From: Engraulis encrasicolus
Lineage: Eukaryota > Chordata > Actinopteri > Clupeiformes > Engraulidae
DNA: 64,000 nucleotides
NCBI RefSeq assembly: GCF_034702125.1
Contig: NC_085858.1
Span: 53,849,286 to 53,913,285, forward strand
Direction: 5' to 3'
The translations under genes and the position numbers were made by a program. How positions within the stretch are numbered: position 1 is the stretch's first letter; every line of letters starts with the position of its first letter. Shown piece by piece: positions 1 to 45,026 of this stretch. The notes below the pieces were generated by a model. The model was not told the origin of the DNA. It worked only from the letters and a program-made list of their open reading frames with translations, and ran no database searches.

Positions 1-897
1 TGTGTGAGAATTTCCTTGATGAGAGGACAAGAGGGGGGAAAAAGGGAAAGTGAAAATAAGTGAGGCACATTTTAAAACGGACGTTATCAAGCCTTTGGAG
101 GAAATAATCTATTAAAAGGTCCGTCAATGATCCTTTTGTCTCAAATGCAGATATACAGCACAGCGGACTGCTTGTAATGACGCGTGCAGAATGGTATGAA
201 GGAAACAAAATGTAGAACAGAGGACACATTGTCTGGCATGTTTCCCACAGTCTTTCCTGGATAAATATCAATCTTCGATGCCCAATCACTTCACAAACTT
301 TGAGAGTAATCAAATAAATCCTTTAGTTTTGTCAAATAAAATGTATGCGACATTTCATTAACACTCCGGTGAAACATACATACTAATAGTAATAAAAAAA
401 ATAACAAATCCTGAATAGTTCCATCTGCCCAGAATCTCATAAATGGACAGCAAGCCTTTGCACGGTACAACTATGTTTAAAACACTCCTTAGTTTGGCGT
501 GTACTAGCACAGTGCTTCGTCGTCCAGTCCATCACAACACAGAGGGTCCAACTCAAACTAGTACCTCCCATACTCTCCTTTTGGCTTGTGGCCTTGTGAC
601 TTGAGGCAAGACATCATTGATGGTGGAAGTTTTAATCAAGAACACAACAAAACACAATTGAAAGGTCATTTTCTCCTTTGCAATGGGGACGTTGAATGGG
701 GAAAGGGCCCACAAAGTCGCTCCGCCTACGCAGACAGCGGGAGAACGTTATCGTTTTCTCCATGGAGGCGGGGGCAAAAGGCCACAAGCAAAAGCAGAGC
801 ATGGGAAGTACTAGTTTCAAATAGACCCAGAGAGGGCAAGTCAGGGGAGGCTTCTGATTGGTGACACGTATGGAATGCTGCGTTCCACAGGCAGCCA
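1..897 (-). other. tbl3 3'UTR and downstream sequence
   Basis: No gene is seen here. The part next to 897 is 3'UTR. At about 745-785 the sequence resembles the edge of the MITE at 52391-52685 (shared gagaaaacgata-type block in inverse orientation), suggesting an old related insertion. Confidence 0.4.
631..636 (-). promoter_or_regulatory. possible tbl3 polyadenylation signal (ATTAAA)
   Basis: ATTAAA on the minus strand, about 260 nt after the tbl3 stop codon. I see no canonical AATAAA on the minus strand between 1 and 897, so the 3'UTR may instead run past the window edge. Confidence 0.3.
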
Positions 898-33037
<32,140 letters not shown>

Positions 33038-34305
33038 CGTCCGTGTACCCGCGTGTAAGATATATTCACAAACTATTGCCAATCAAAAAGCAGACGTTAT
33101 GAGAAAGGATATTCATTCATCCAACTTTACTGTCACACGCATCCAACATGTGTCTACATGAGTGGTAAACTGTCGCATGTATTACACGTCATGAGAGACT
33201 TGGCTACATGCACACCGTGGGAGGGCGCTGTTGCACTACAAACCACGGTCATGCCAAACTTGCTCATGAAGTTTACACAGCCAGCTGTGAATTCAATGGG
33301 CCTTCATCACAGACCTAGAGCATAGAGGATTCCTCTATGCCTAGAGTAAACTTTATTCTAGGTCTGTGGCCTACTGCTCATGTTAGTGCAGGCCAAGACA
33401 ATGGCTTTGCATTTCAGTTTGCAGATACATGCATATTCAGGTTAATTAAATAATATTTAAAATTAATTAATTATACATTAAAATGTATTTGCATAAGCAT
33501 GGTCTATTTATCTTAATAATTAGTTATAATTATAATAATTAGTAATAGAGAAGAGAAGTGAAGCTTTAGGTTATTAAAGCAAGAACATATTCATTAAAGA
33601 CTTCTTCCTCATGTCTCAGAGCAACTTAAAGTGGACTGATTTTTTGTAAACTTTTTTTTAATGTTAACCTCTACACTAGTTGAAAAGAATAACACGGAAA
33701 AATGAGGGTATAAGAGCAATAATTCAATGACGCCATTGCATAAGAATTAATGTGTGTCAAATGTATTACTTACCATCTGACATTTCCCCACAGATTTGTC
33801 ACCAGAAAGTATTTTTTTCATTTTTATTTTTAAACTTACAACACAATAAACATAAAAATGAGATCAAAGGCATGCTGCTTTATCAGACCTTATCAGAGAT
33901 TCATAACTTTGGTTTGCTTGACCTTGTAGCTCTTGTTTATCATCAGGAAGTGATGTTGTATCCCACAACCAACACGTTTCATGGCAAGTTTTACTTCACA
34001 CTGCCCTGTGACACTTAAGTTACACATTGAAGAGGGGGACAATTCTTGTGAAAGCCTACAAAAAAGAACTTTAGTGTTAAATATTGAAACTATAAATGTA
34101 ACAGTAGGCCTAGTAACCAGTGATGAGAGTAGAGTAGAGTAGATTGTCACATACAATGCTCCAACCAACCTACATTACAGCTTGTAGTAAAATGACTGGT
34201 AGAACTCCACAACGTGCAAAAAGGATTAACAAAAATATTAACTTAAAAATTCACATATTAAATGAGATGCATTTGATGCAGTACATACAAGGCAGGGTGG
34301 GATGC
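33038..34305. other. tbl3 upstream region and 3' flank of mucin-like gene A
   Basis: No gene recognised. 33823-33828 holds an AATAAA on the minus strand, a likely poly(A) signal for gene A. A TATA box or other core element for tbl3 is not evident. Confidence 0.45.
33823..33828 (-). promoter_or_regulatory. poly(A) signal of mucin-like gene A
   Basis: AATAAA on the minus strand, 478 nt past the stop. The equivalent signal is kept in unit 2 at 39157-39162. Confidence 0.5.
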
Positions 34306-37300
34306 TCAGGGCAATATCACCTTAATAAGGCAGAAGGGAATCAGACTGAGCCAGAATGAGAGACACAGAGCCAGAGTGTTCCCCTGTCCAGAGGCTGTGG
34401 TGGCCACTGTCATCTGCACTGCCTGCGTGACGTGTGCTGTGGTGGTGGTGGTGGGTGCAACAGTTGATGTGCATTTAGCAGGAGGGTGAAGTGTAGGTTT
34501 AGCAGAGGTGGCTTTAGATGTGGTTACTACAGGGGTACGTTCAGTGGACGCGGGTGCAGAAGTTGGTAGAGTGGTGGGTTGAGCAGTACGCATTCCAGTA
34601 GTAGTCACAGCGGTTGGTTGAGTAGAGGGTAGGACAGAATCAGTAGAAGCTGATTCAGTAGAAGCTGGCACAGAGGTAAGTTCAGTAGCTGGTTCAGTAG
34701 AGGGCAGTGCAGTGGATTCAGGGGATTTAGTGGATTCAGGGGTGGGTTGAGAAGCAGCAGGTCCAGTGTGATCTGTGGTGGCAGCCTCAGTGGTAGCTGA
34801 AGAGGTGGGGGAATCCGTAGTGGTGTTTGAGGCTCTTATGGACCGTACAGGAGCAGATATGTAAATCACCTGTAAGATAATTACATTCATTTGAAAGATT
34901 ATAAAGGCATTATATTTTATAATATGTGCCCAATCCAAGTGCCTTGAATGACAATATTGCACAGATGTGTTAAAGTGTTAAAGTGATATTGTGCCATTTT
35001 TGGAAATCAGTTCATTTTACACCTCCCCTTGAGTTAAATGATTGAGGTGTACCCGGTACCTTTCTCCTGTAATTTCAGCCATTCACTGAGTATGGCAATT
35101 CTACTTTCAAGCAAGCAATTAACATTGAATCATATGAGGCCAGCTAACAGTTATGATTCAATGTCAATTGCTAGCTTGGAGGTTAAGTTTGCACTGCCAG
35201 ACTCAGAGAACGACTGCAAATACAGAAGAAAGGTACAACTCAATCATTTAACTCAAGGGGAGGTGTAAAATGAACTTGTATCCAAAAATAGCACAATATC
35301 ACTTTAAGGACAAATGTTAATGCCAAGAATATTTTTTAAGTATGTGAAGTAATTGTGTAATAAGTGGGTTTAATACTGTATATGAATTCAGGGAACCCTT
35401 TAAAGTTGGAAGATGAACAAATGCCTTGTAAATATGAATATACACAATGGTTGTAAAATATAGGAGTGATTCTCTAATTCGCCTACACTTTTAAGTCCGT
35501 GGATTTTATTTGGCAATTCCACTATCTATTAACTGCATCCAATGATGTTTTGGACATTAGAAAACATTTATCTTTCATATAATACAGAAAGTGTAGACAT
35601 AGCATTATTTCCCTCAGCAAGAATGAATATTTAATACTGGTTTTGGGCGTTTTCATGCCGTCCTGTTTTCCAAATGTCAGATTCAGTCTTCATATTAGCA
35701 TGTAAAGAAACTTTTTTTGCCCAAGACGATTGCAAATGTTGATTCACAGTAATCATCACAATATGACAAAACTGTCAGAAAGACCACTGTCCTTTCCATT
35801 ATACATGAAATTTGCCATTTTGTGTTTGTCCACGAAAACTGTGTTAACGGTGTCACGGTCTGAAACCTCCTCCATAAATCAGTAATGGTTTGGTCTAAGG
35901 CTATACGAATAACATCACGTGATGTCATAACCTCTTTGGCAGGATACGGGAAGACTTTTTGGTAAATATTGAGCTCCATCCTTCCATAATTTAATCCATT
36001 CTTTTTCATGTTCTCATAGCGGGAAAATTGCCTGTCAACGGTGTTATCAACATATTCATAAGAATCTGAATTAGAAATCACATGTAGAAAAACACAGATA
36101 AAGCATACAGATACATTAATTGATTAAGGTGTTGTGGTGGAACTTCTGAGGTCCTCAGTTAGCACAACACCATAAAAATGGCTGAAATGTCAACGGTGTT
36201 ACCGTCAATGGTGTTACAATTAAGTATGACAGTCAGGGTTGCCAGATGAGGCTGATGATTTCCAGCCCAAAAAGTGATCAAAAACCAGCCCAATTCTATT
36301 AATTTATATGGCAGTGGGAAGGTTTTTCTGATAGATGCCATTTTTACCCGCACCCGGCCATCCTAAGCAGCCCAATTGGGCGGGAACCAGCCCAATCTGG
36401 CAACACTGATGACAGTTGAGGAGGAGTATGTTTTTGCCAATTTATATCCATACTGACAGACAAACAAACTAAATAATTTGTGGTCTAGGGAGATGGGTTT
36501 GTCTGCTCTTTTTTTTTCGCCTAAAAAAGTGCCGACTTGTTCCCCTGCACTGTTGACCGTAACACCGTTGAGTAACACCGTTGACTGTTTTGAAAGTGTT
36601 TTTGCGCTATTGATCCCTTATGTGTTGGAAAAATCCTATGAACATACACTAGGAATTATCTCTGGAGAAGGAAGTCTTGTGTAAGGAGGGTGACTATATT
36701 CAAATCAGACGTTACAGGGATTTATGATGAAAAATGTGTCAGTCTGTATCACAGTGACTCATAAAATCCTACTTATGAAGCTCAACAATCACATTTTCTA
36801 TATCAGTTGCACAGATTAAATACAACATTACTGCTAAGGGACATACGCACTTTCAAACATATATTGTTTCAACTCTGTAGTATTTTTATATATGTTTGAA
36901 ATGACATAGTATTTGTCCATAACACTGTTGACAAAATAATTAAGCAAATGTTCGCTTTCATTAGAGTATTTATCAAATGATTTAAGATTAAGCTTGGCAA
37001 TTTGTTTGTTTGAAAACTTAAATACACTATGTAAACATCTAGGTCATTTAGTTGAAAAAAAATACTGATAAATGACATTTTGCTTTTGCCAAAAGCGTAG
37101 GGGAATCGTAGAATCGCTCATAAGACTTTTTGATACAACTTCTTTACAGTTGAAAATGCCCTTAAAGTTATGTGTGAATGTGAAAAGTAGCCTTCTGCAC
37201 TTTACAACCCTAGTGAACAGAATAAGCACATACAAGAACTGAGATGAAGCCTTGACACTAACTAACCAAGTTAAGAACCATGTAATAAAGTAAAAGAACT

Positions 37301-37534
37301 GGTGTACATAAATAACATGAATGAGCCATACCTTGAAGCAAAGTGTTTGTGTCTGAAGAAGCATGATTGTTAGAAGAACTCCTCCAGTAAACGTCCTCAA
37401 TAAATCTGCAAAAATAAAATTAAAAATCACTACAGTATTATACAGTATATCTGTATATGAATATGCAAGTCATTTTTTGGTCAAAGTCAGTAAAATATCA
37501 ATTAATAAGCCAATAATAGTGCGTACATACCCAT
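34306..37534 (-). CDS. mucin-like secreted or membrane-anchored protein, copy A
   Basis: Three coding exons: 37534-37531 (ATG plus one base), 37405-37332, 34869-34306; 213 aa. Residues 1-26 (MDLLRTFTGGVLLTIMLLQT...) form a signal peptide. Residues about 35-185 are rich in Thr, Ser, Pro and Ala (repeated PSTEPAT, TTLPTSAPAS), typical of O-glycosylated mucin stalks. The last 24 residues are hydrophobic (LALCLSFWLSLIPFCL then IKVILP), fitting a GPI-attachment signal or a terminal membrane segment. I do not recognise a named family. Gene B is its tandem copy. Intron 2 holds two unit-specific insertions (34970-35307 and 35464-37121). The start is supported by conservation of exon 1 and both splice sites in copy B. 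Confidence 0.75.
34974..35307. mobile_element. long-TIR MITE at a TTAA target
   Basis: Ends ttaaagtgatattgtgcca and the complement tagcacaatatcactttaa, with long inner inverted repeats (acctccccttgagttaaatg and its complement). Unit 2 has the empty site gtgttaagga (about 40768), so the target duplication is TTAA and the insertion post-dates the gene duplication. Confidence 0.85.
35464..37121. mobile_element. 1.66-kb element with subterminal CAACGGTGTTAC motifs
   Basis: Termini agtgattctctaattcgcct and agcgattctacgattcccct (the latter read on the minus strand from 37121) are imperfect inverted repeats. The interior repeats (C)AACGGTGTTA or its complement at about 35848, 36034, 36192, 36208, 36554, 36568 and 36919, in both orientations. 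Absent from unit 2. Its ends and layout resemble 5282-10988. Confidence 0.55.
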
Positions 37535-38609
37535 AATTATGAGTAAATGTCAGCCCAACTATGGTTGCCTTTTGAGCGAATGAGGCATTTCATTGACAAA
37601 ATTCCATAGACAGTGTCTTCATTAAAAACTAGGAATTAAAGTTAATGCCTTCCAGCTGTGAAGAGGAGTATGAACAAGATTTAAAACGGCACTCAACATT
37701 ACAGATTATTTTTTCAATATTGCATGTTTTGACAATTCTGCAATTTTTGACTTTTGGCCAATTGAGCCCCCCCTGGCTGCTGCCATATCTAGCCTGTGCA
37801 TTAATCTGGCCCTGGTTGTGTCTCTCTGTTTTGCCTCCATGAGTCAGTGGTCCCAGATATACATTGATGTGAAAATAACGACTGATAGATATCTGCACTG
37901 CTGTTGACATTCGTCACTGTCATTATCATGAATGTCAATAGCCTATTTGATTTTCAGGTGGCTTTTAAAATACATATTACATTTTAACACTGGCACTGCA
38001 CACTATATGTGAATGACTTGGTCTTGCAGACTGTGTGATTTTTGATTAGCCAATAGAAACCTTTTCAGTCTCCATACCTTGGTTAATTCCATTCAGCATT
38101 TCTTAATGCATTGTGCATGAGGCACTGCATATTTTCATTTTGGACATGTGTGCTGTGCTAAGGCTTTGACAAACATGCTCATGAAGTCTAGCTATAAGTC
38201 TACACAGCCAGTTGTGAATTCAAATAGGCCTACATTCTGCTCATGTCAGGGCAGGCCAAGACAATGGCTTTGCATTTCAGTTTGCAGTCACATGCATATT
38301 TACGTGAAAAGGTCAATGAAAATGCAAATGAAAATGTAAATATTTATTTGCATAAACATGGTCTATTTTAATAATTGGCAATTTAGTAATTGAGTAGAGA
38401 AGTGATTCTTTAGGCTACTCTGGCACAAAAAAGCACATTCATTAAATACATTCATTAAAGCCCCCATGTCTCAGAGCAACTTTAAGTGGGACGATAGAAC
38501 TTTTCAAAATGTTGACCGCCATTTTAGTTGAAGAGTAACTTACACATGTATCCTTGCCCCATATAATTGGGGCAAAATTTATAAGAGCAATAATTGAATG
38601 ACCCAATTG
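37535..38609. other. region between mucin-like gene A and the unit 2 insert
   Basis: Upstream flank of gene A and the duplication junction near 38120-38176. No gene or clear core promoter seen. Confidence 0.4.
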
Positions 38610-39072
38610 CAGGGGTGGAAAGCTTTTATGAGTACTTTGTACTTGTTAAGTGGTTTTAAAAAGTAATACTTTTACTTGTACTTGAGTACATCTTGACCCA
38701 AGTACTTTACTCAAATACACTGGAACCTGGCCTGAGTAGAGAGTGAAAAAAATGGACAAAAAGCCATGCAAAATAAAGCCACAATCTGCCGGAAATTAAC
38801 GATTATGCAGGATGGCACACAGCATTTCCACTATTGAACTGTCTTGGATCAGTGCATTGGATGATGGCTGGTGCAAAGAAAGAGATAGAGGTTATGGAGG
38901 ACGATATTCAAGAAAAAGAAACATTAAATTATCGAGAGGAAAGCTAATTAAAAGTAACTTTTACTCAAATTACATTTTTAACTGGAGTACTTTTTACTTT
39001 TACTTGAGTAGGATTTAGGCAACGTAAAGATACTTTTACTTGAGTACACATTTTCTGTACTCTTTCCACCTC
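38610..39072. mobile_element. hAT-like element with iterated ACTTGAGTA motif
   Basis: Ends caggggtggaaagc and actctttccacctc. Several copies of tacttttacttgagta lie inside. Absent at the matching place in unit 1. I see no clear target duplication. Confidence 0.6.
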
Positions 39073-39156
39073 ATAATAATAAGAATTATTGATTGCCAAA
39101 GTTATTACCTACTATTTGACATTTCCCCACAGATTTGCCACTAGCATGTAGCTTAT

Positions 39157-39162
39157 TTTATT
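39157..39162 (-). promoter_or_regulatory. poly(A) signal of mucin-like gene B
   Basis: AATAAA on the minus strand at the position equivalent to 33823-33828 in unit 1. Confidence 0.45.
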
Positions 39163-39684
39163 TTTGCTTTTCAAAACTTAATAAAAAAAAGAGGAGATCA
39201 AAGGCATGCTGCTTTATCAGACAAGACATTCATTTATTATTTTGGCTTGACCTTTAGCTGTCGTCTATCATCAGGAAGTGATGTATCCCACAACCATCAC
39301 GTTTCATAGCAGGTTTGCATACTTCACATTGCCCTTTGACACTTTGGATACACATTGGAGAGGGGACTAATTCTTGTGAAATACACATAGCCTATAAAAG
39401 AACAAAACAAACTTCAGTGTTGAACATTGAAAACATAGGACTAAATGTAACAGTAGGCCTAGTTAGCAGTGATGAGATGCGTGTCATTTCAGGCAGTACA
39501 AGGCAGAGTGGGTTGCTCAGGGCAATATCACCTTAATAAGGCAGAAGGGAATCAGACTGAGCCAGAATGAGAGACACAGAGCCAGAGTGTTCCCCTGTCC
39601 AGACGCTGTGGTGGCTACTGTCATCTGCACTGCCTGCGTGACATGTGTGGTGGTGACATGTTTGGTGCTGGTGGGTGCAACAGT

Positions 39685-39696
39685 TGATTGGGCATT

Positions 39697-39729
<33 letters not shown>

Positions 39730-39742
39730 CAGTAGTAGTAGA
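39685..39742. repeat. (TAG)n trinucleotide repeat
   Basis: Fifteen TAG/CAG units. On the minus strand, in the frame of gene B, they read as CTA/CTG (Leu) codons just after the gene B stop. Confidence 0.9.
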
Positions 39743-39768
39743 GTAACTTTAGTAGTGACGTGTAGGCG

Positions 39769-42700
39769 TCAGTGACGAGTAACTTTAGGAGAGTGACGTG
39801 TAGTATGTTTAGTAGGATAGTGACGAGTAACTTTAGTAGGATAGTGACGTGTAGGTTTAGTAGGAGAGTGACGAGTAACTTTAGTAGGATAGTGACGTGT
39901 AGGTTTAGTAGGAGAGTGACGAGTAACTTTAGTAGGATAGTGTGGACGTGTAGGTTTAGTAGGAGAGTGTGGACGTGTAGGTTTAGCAGAGGTGGCTTTA
40001 GTTGTGGTTAGGGCAGGGGCACGTTCAGTGGACGCTGGAGCAGAGATTGGTTGAGTAATGGGTTGAGCAGTAGGCATTCCAGTGGTTTCAGTGGTGGGTT
40101 GAGCAGTAGGCATTTCAGTGGTAGCTACAGAGGTGGGTTGAGCAGTAGGCATTTCAGTGGTAGCTTCAGTGGTTGGTAGAGTAGTGGGTTGAGCAGTAGA
40201 AATTTCAGTAGTAGTCACAGTGGTTGGTTCAGGGGTGGGTTGAGTAGAGGGTGGAACAGCAGCTAGTTCAATAGAAGATTGGTCAGTAGAAGCTGTTTCA
40301 GTGGAGGCTGGCACAGAGGTAAGTTCAGTAGAAGCTGTTTCAGTAGAGGGCAGGGCAGTGGTGGGTTCAGTAGACGTTGGTTCAGTAGAGGGCAGGGCAG
40401 TGGTGGGTTCAGTAGAGGGCAGGGCAGTGGTGGGTTCAGTAGACGTTGGTTCAGTAGAGGGCAGGGCAGTGGTGGGTTCAGTAGACGTTGGTTCAGTAGA
40501 GGGCAGGGCAGTGGTGGGTTCAGTAGATTCAGGGGTGGGTTGAGAAGCAGCAGGTCCAGTGTGATCTGTGGTGGCAGCCTCAGTGGTAGCTGAAGAGGTG
40601 GGGGAATCCGTAGTGGTGTTTGAAGCTCTTATGGACCGTACAGGAGCAGATATGTAAATAACCTATAAGGTAATTACATTCATTTAAAAGATTATGCTGC
40701 TGTTGTATTTTTTACACTGGGTGCCCACAATCCAAGTGCATGGAATGACAATATTGCACTGGTAGTGTTAAGGACAAATGTTAATGCAGAGAATGTTTTT
40801 TTAAAGAATGTGAAGTAAATATGTGTAGTAAGTGAGTTTAAAACTGTACATGAATTCAGAGAACCTTTCAAAGTTGGAAGATGAACAAATGCCCTTTTCT
40901 GACATTGCAAACATGAATATACATATTTACAGTTTTTCTCGATTGGTTTGGCTAATTTCTTGAAACCGAGATGACATTTCTATAAATTTTGGGTAATTTG
41001 GCTAAACATTCTTACACTTCTGCACAACAGTTCAGATAACTAACAAAATGTCATATACCTCCCAAAACAGCTCATTCTTGCATCAGCACTAAACCTTCTC
41101 CCACATAAATAGTCAGTACCATAAAAATGGCATATATCCTTCTCAATTGGTTTGGCTCATTTGCATTCATTTAGTCATTCTGTCAAAATAAACTGGATGG
41201 TTCAGCATAACGCCATGGATCCTCATCACTTGCTCATATCGCTCCAAAAACAGTTTACGCGTCTGTCGAAACTAAATTCCTTCCACAGAATGCTGTTTGA
41301 AAAAATTTCAAGAAATTAGCCAACAGAGGAAACTGTAGTATACACGGTTGTAAAATTATTTTCTACAAACTAGTAAAGTTTAACAATATCATCTGGCCTG
41401 TTGAACAGTGTCATGAATTTACTGTTTACAGTAAAGAAATTCTTAAAATATTATGTCCTTGACTGTTTTGACAATTGTGTAGACTACTTGCATATGATGA
41501 CACACAATTAAATCAGTCTGACGTTTTGGTGAGGGCAACCATTGGACTGAGAATTGTCTAATTCGTTTAGATAAGACAGGTCAATTTATTTGGAAAATGT
41601 GCTAAATGTATGCTCAATGTGTCAACTGTAGGGTAGGCTACTTGTACATAGCCATCTGCAGAGATGTACTAAACATTTGAGACATGTACAAAGCATTTGA
41701 AATTTGATGAAAGCAATGAAAAATGCCATTCTGTTGTGGGAAACTGAAAGTTGATTTGGAGATTTGTCCGTGTTGTTTTGAGAATGTCATCTCAGTTTTG
41801 AGAAATTAGCCAAACCAATCGAGAAAAACTGTGAATGTACTTAATGAATCATGCATCGATTGTGAAATATTGACTTTTTGATACAACTTTTTTTTTTTTA
41901 CAGTTGAAAAAGTCATAACAGTTATGTGTTCTGCCAAAAGTAACCTACTGCACTTGGCAACGCCAGTGAACAGAATAAGCACATGCGAGAAGAACTCAGT
42001 TCAGCTCAGTTCAGTAGCTTTACTTGTCCCATTATGGACAATTGTTGTGCAGCAGTAGTACACCTCACACACACACACATACTTCACCCATAAAAATATT
42101 AAAAACACAAGAAACACAAAAGTTTTAGGAATAATAATAGAATTATAAAAGCATGGTGGAGAAATAAATAAATAAGTGCAGCACTAAGAATACATAAAAG
42201 TTCATAAGCGCGCTACACATGACTACCGGTATCTGCATTTTGTAGTTGAGTTGAACAGCTGAACAGCTGTGGGTACGAAAGAGTTCTTGTATCTGTGGGT
42301 TCGTGCCAGTGGATATTTAAGGCGGGAACCAGAGGGCAAAAACTGGAATTCACTATTAAGGGGATGAGTATAATTTTCCAAGATTGATTCGGCCTTCTTC
42401 ATTACCTGCTCTTCATACAATACAGTCTTATTTTTCTGCTGAACGGCGGTGATTTTACGGCATACCTTGATACTCAGATGAAGTCTTGACACTGACTAAC
42501 CACGTCAGGATCCATGTAATAAAGTAAAAGAACTGGTATACACAAAGAAAAACCTTGTTTGAGCCATACCTTGAAGCAAAGGGTTTGGGTCTGAAGAAGC
42601 ATGATTGTTAGAAAAACTCCTCCAGTAAACGTCCACAAGAAATCTGCAAAAGAAGATAAGTTACATTACTATAATAGGCTATTGGGTGTATAAATATGAA

Positions 42701-42770
42701 AGTCATTTCAAAAAGAAGTCTGTCAGTAAAATATCAATTAATACGCCAATAATAGTGCGTACATACCCAT
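39769..42770 (-). CDS. mucin-like protein, copy B, lacking the C-terminal anchor
   Basis: Exons 42770-42767, 42643-42570 and 40662-39769; 323 aa. Signal peptide MDFLWTFTGGVFLTIMLLQT... as in copy A. The Thr/Ser/Pro-rich region is expanded by tandem repeats: a PSTEPTTAL-type array (about 40320-40520) and a basic PTKVTRHSPTKPTRHY-type array (about 39770-39990). The frame ends at TGA (39771-39769). Beyond it the same frame stays open through a Leu run and then the gene A-like tail (LALCLSFW... IKVILP) to a stop at 39519-39517. As it stands the product lacks the anchor and may be secreted, or the copy may be decaying, or the TGA may be an error. Confidence 0.6.
39775..39995. repeat. coding minisatellite in gene B (KVTRH/KPTRH units)
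   Basis: Repeats of about 30-60 bp built from gagtaactttagtaggatag and gtgtaggtttagtaggagag. Gene A has only a short single version. Confidence 0.85.
40320..40530. repeat. coding minisatellite in gene B (Pro-Ser-Thr-Glu units)
   Basis: Tandem blocks of gttcagtagagggcagggca gtggtg, sometimes extended by agtagacgttg, encode LPSTEPTTA/PTSTEP units. Length is a multiple of three throughout. Confidence 0.85.
40930..41831. mobile_element. nested terminal-inverted-repeat elements
   Basis: Left end cagtttttctcgattggttt...ggctaatttcttgaaa at 40930. A matching inverted end occurs at 41335 (tttcaagaaattagccaaca) and a closer one at 41831 (aaattagccaaaccaatcga gaaaaactg). A further degenerate inner end is at about 41135-41165. 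Absent from unit 1. Superfamily uncertain. Confidence 0.6.
42002..42492 (-). mobile_element. 3' end of a LINE-type retroelement
   Basis: The minus frame to 42223 reads NSEFQFLPSGSRLKYPLART then HRYKNSFVPTAVQLFNS, the typical C-terminus of fish LINE ORF2-type proteins, followed by a ctgaactgaactga-type 3' tail. 5'-truncated; lies in intron 2 of gene B. Confidence 0.65.
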
Positions 42771-44072
<1,302 letters not shown>

Positions 44073-44078
44073 TTTATT
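44073..44078 (-). promoter_or_regulatory. cmc4 poly(A) signal
   Basis: AATAAA on the minus strand, about 190 nt after the cmc4 stop. Confidence 0.6.
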
Positions 44079-44266
44079 GTAGTCAGACTCATTAGGGTAA
44101 AACCGACAAGACAGACAAGCTGTGGTGACACGCTTTGCTATGTGCAGTGACTGGCCAGTAGCCACAGTGGGAAGACAGAAACATCAACATTGAACCTCCA
44201 CAACTCAGCAGCGAGGAAGACGTAGGGGGGAGTCAGACACGAGGAAAAGACGTTTGGTTTCAAAGG

Positions 44267-44555
44267 TCACGTCTTCTTCTCAGCTGCCGCCTGCTCTCTG
44301 GCAAATCCGGAGCAGCAGACTGACTCTTCACTAGTATGTATAACGCAGCACTTTCGCATCTCCTCGATTACATCCGCACATCGGCTTTCAATGTATTTGT
44401 TTGCTGCAACAGAAAACAACATCCAATTTATTGCACAGCCATTTAATAAAAACAGAAGATTGCACAGCCACCCTCCACTCCGCTAGGATCACGTTACCTT
44501 GTAAACATTTCTGTATCTCACAGGCTTGCCGCTGGCATGGATCTTTCTTAGGCAT
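44267..44555 (-). CDS. cmc4: cmc4, twin-CX9C mitochondrial protein, 2 coding exons
   Basis: Exons 44555-44498 and 44403-44267 join in frame (19 codons plus one base; two bases plus 44 codons and TGA) to a 64-aa protein. It starts MPKKDPCQRQACEIQKCLQ and continues ANKYIESRCADVIEEMRKCC, then VCCSGF. Cys7-X9-Cys17 and Cys28-X9-Cys38 form the twin CX9C motif of small intermembrane-space proteins oxidised by the MIA40 pathway. Length (human CMC4 68 aa) and the MPxKDPC start, ESxC, RKCC and CSGF landmarks fit CMC4 (formerly a product of the MTCP1 locus). The 94-nt intron has GT-AG ends. A 5'UTR exon may lie near 44700. Too short for simple ORF scans. Exact molecular role is not well defined in the family. 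Confidence 0.93.
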
Positions 44556-45026
44556 TCTTTAAACAGCGTAACATGAATTGGTAATGTTAATACATGATCT
44601 TCACACTTATATCACAAACGGTAGCCCATTACTTTGTGTAAATTTTAACTTTAAACCAAGGTTAGCGTTCTTCACCTGAAACACGGGTCACTAGCACTCA
44701 CGTGTCCCTGCACACTTCCGTTATGGCAACATCAACAATTGTCAAAATAAAAGCATCCACAGTAAAAGTACCTGTCCACCGCTTTAGGTTCAGTTCTTGA
44801 CTTAAGTCAAATACATAGAACTAATTCATTTGTACTAATACTAATACTGTATTATTTATATGACTCCAATACAGCTCAAACCGCTTAAAACCTTTCATCA
44901 GTGTAGAGAAATATTTGGCTGTTCATTTACATAACAAAATTGCTACTTTTCAAAGAGGCAAAGTCAGATGTCTTTCCTGCTAAATGTAATTGTTAATCAA
45001 ACTTAATTAAATTTGATGATACTGTA

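Larger units (their letters stand above)
33266..38120. repeat. tandem duplication, unit 1
   Basis: Head-to-tail partner of 38176-43470. Shared landmarks include gcaggccaagacaatggctt (33390/38250), acatttccccacagatttg (33780/39118), all three gene exons, and gtcccagatatac (37848/43197). Confidence 0.85.

Noticed and set aside
40279..40593. Gly/Ser/Arg-repeat plus-strand frame
   Set aside because: Antisense of the gene B coding minisatellite.
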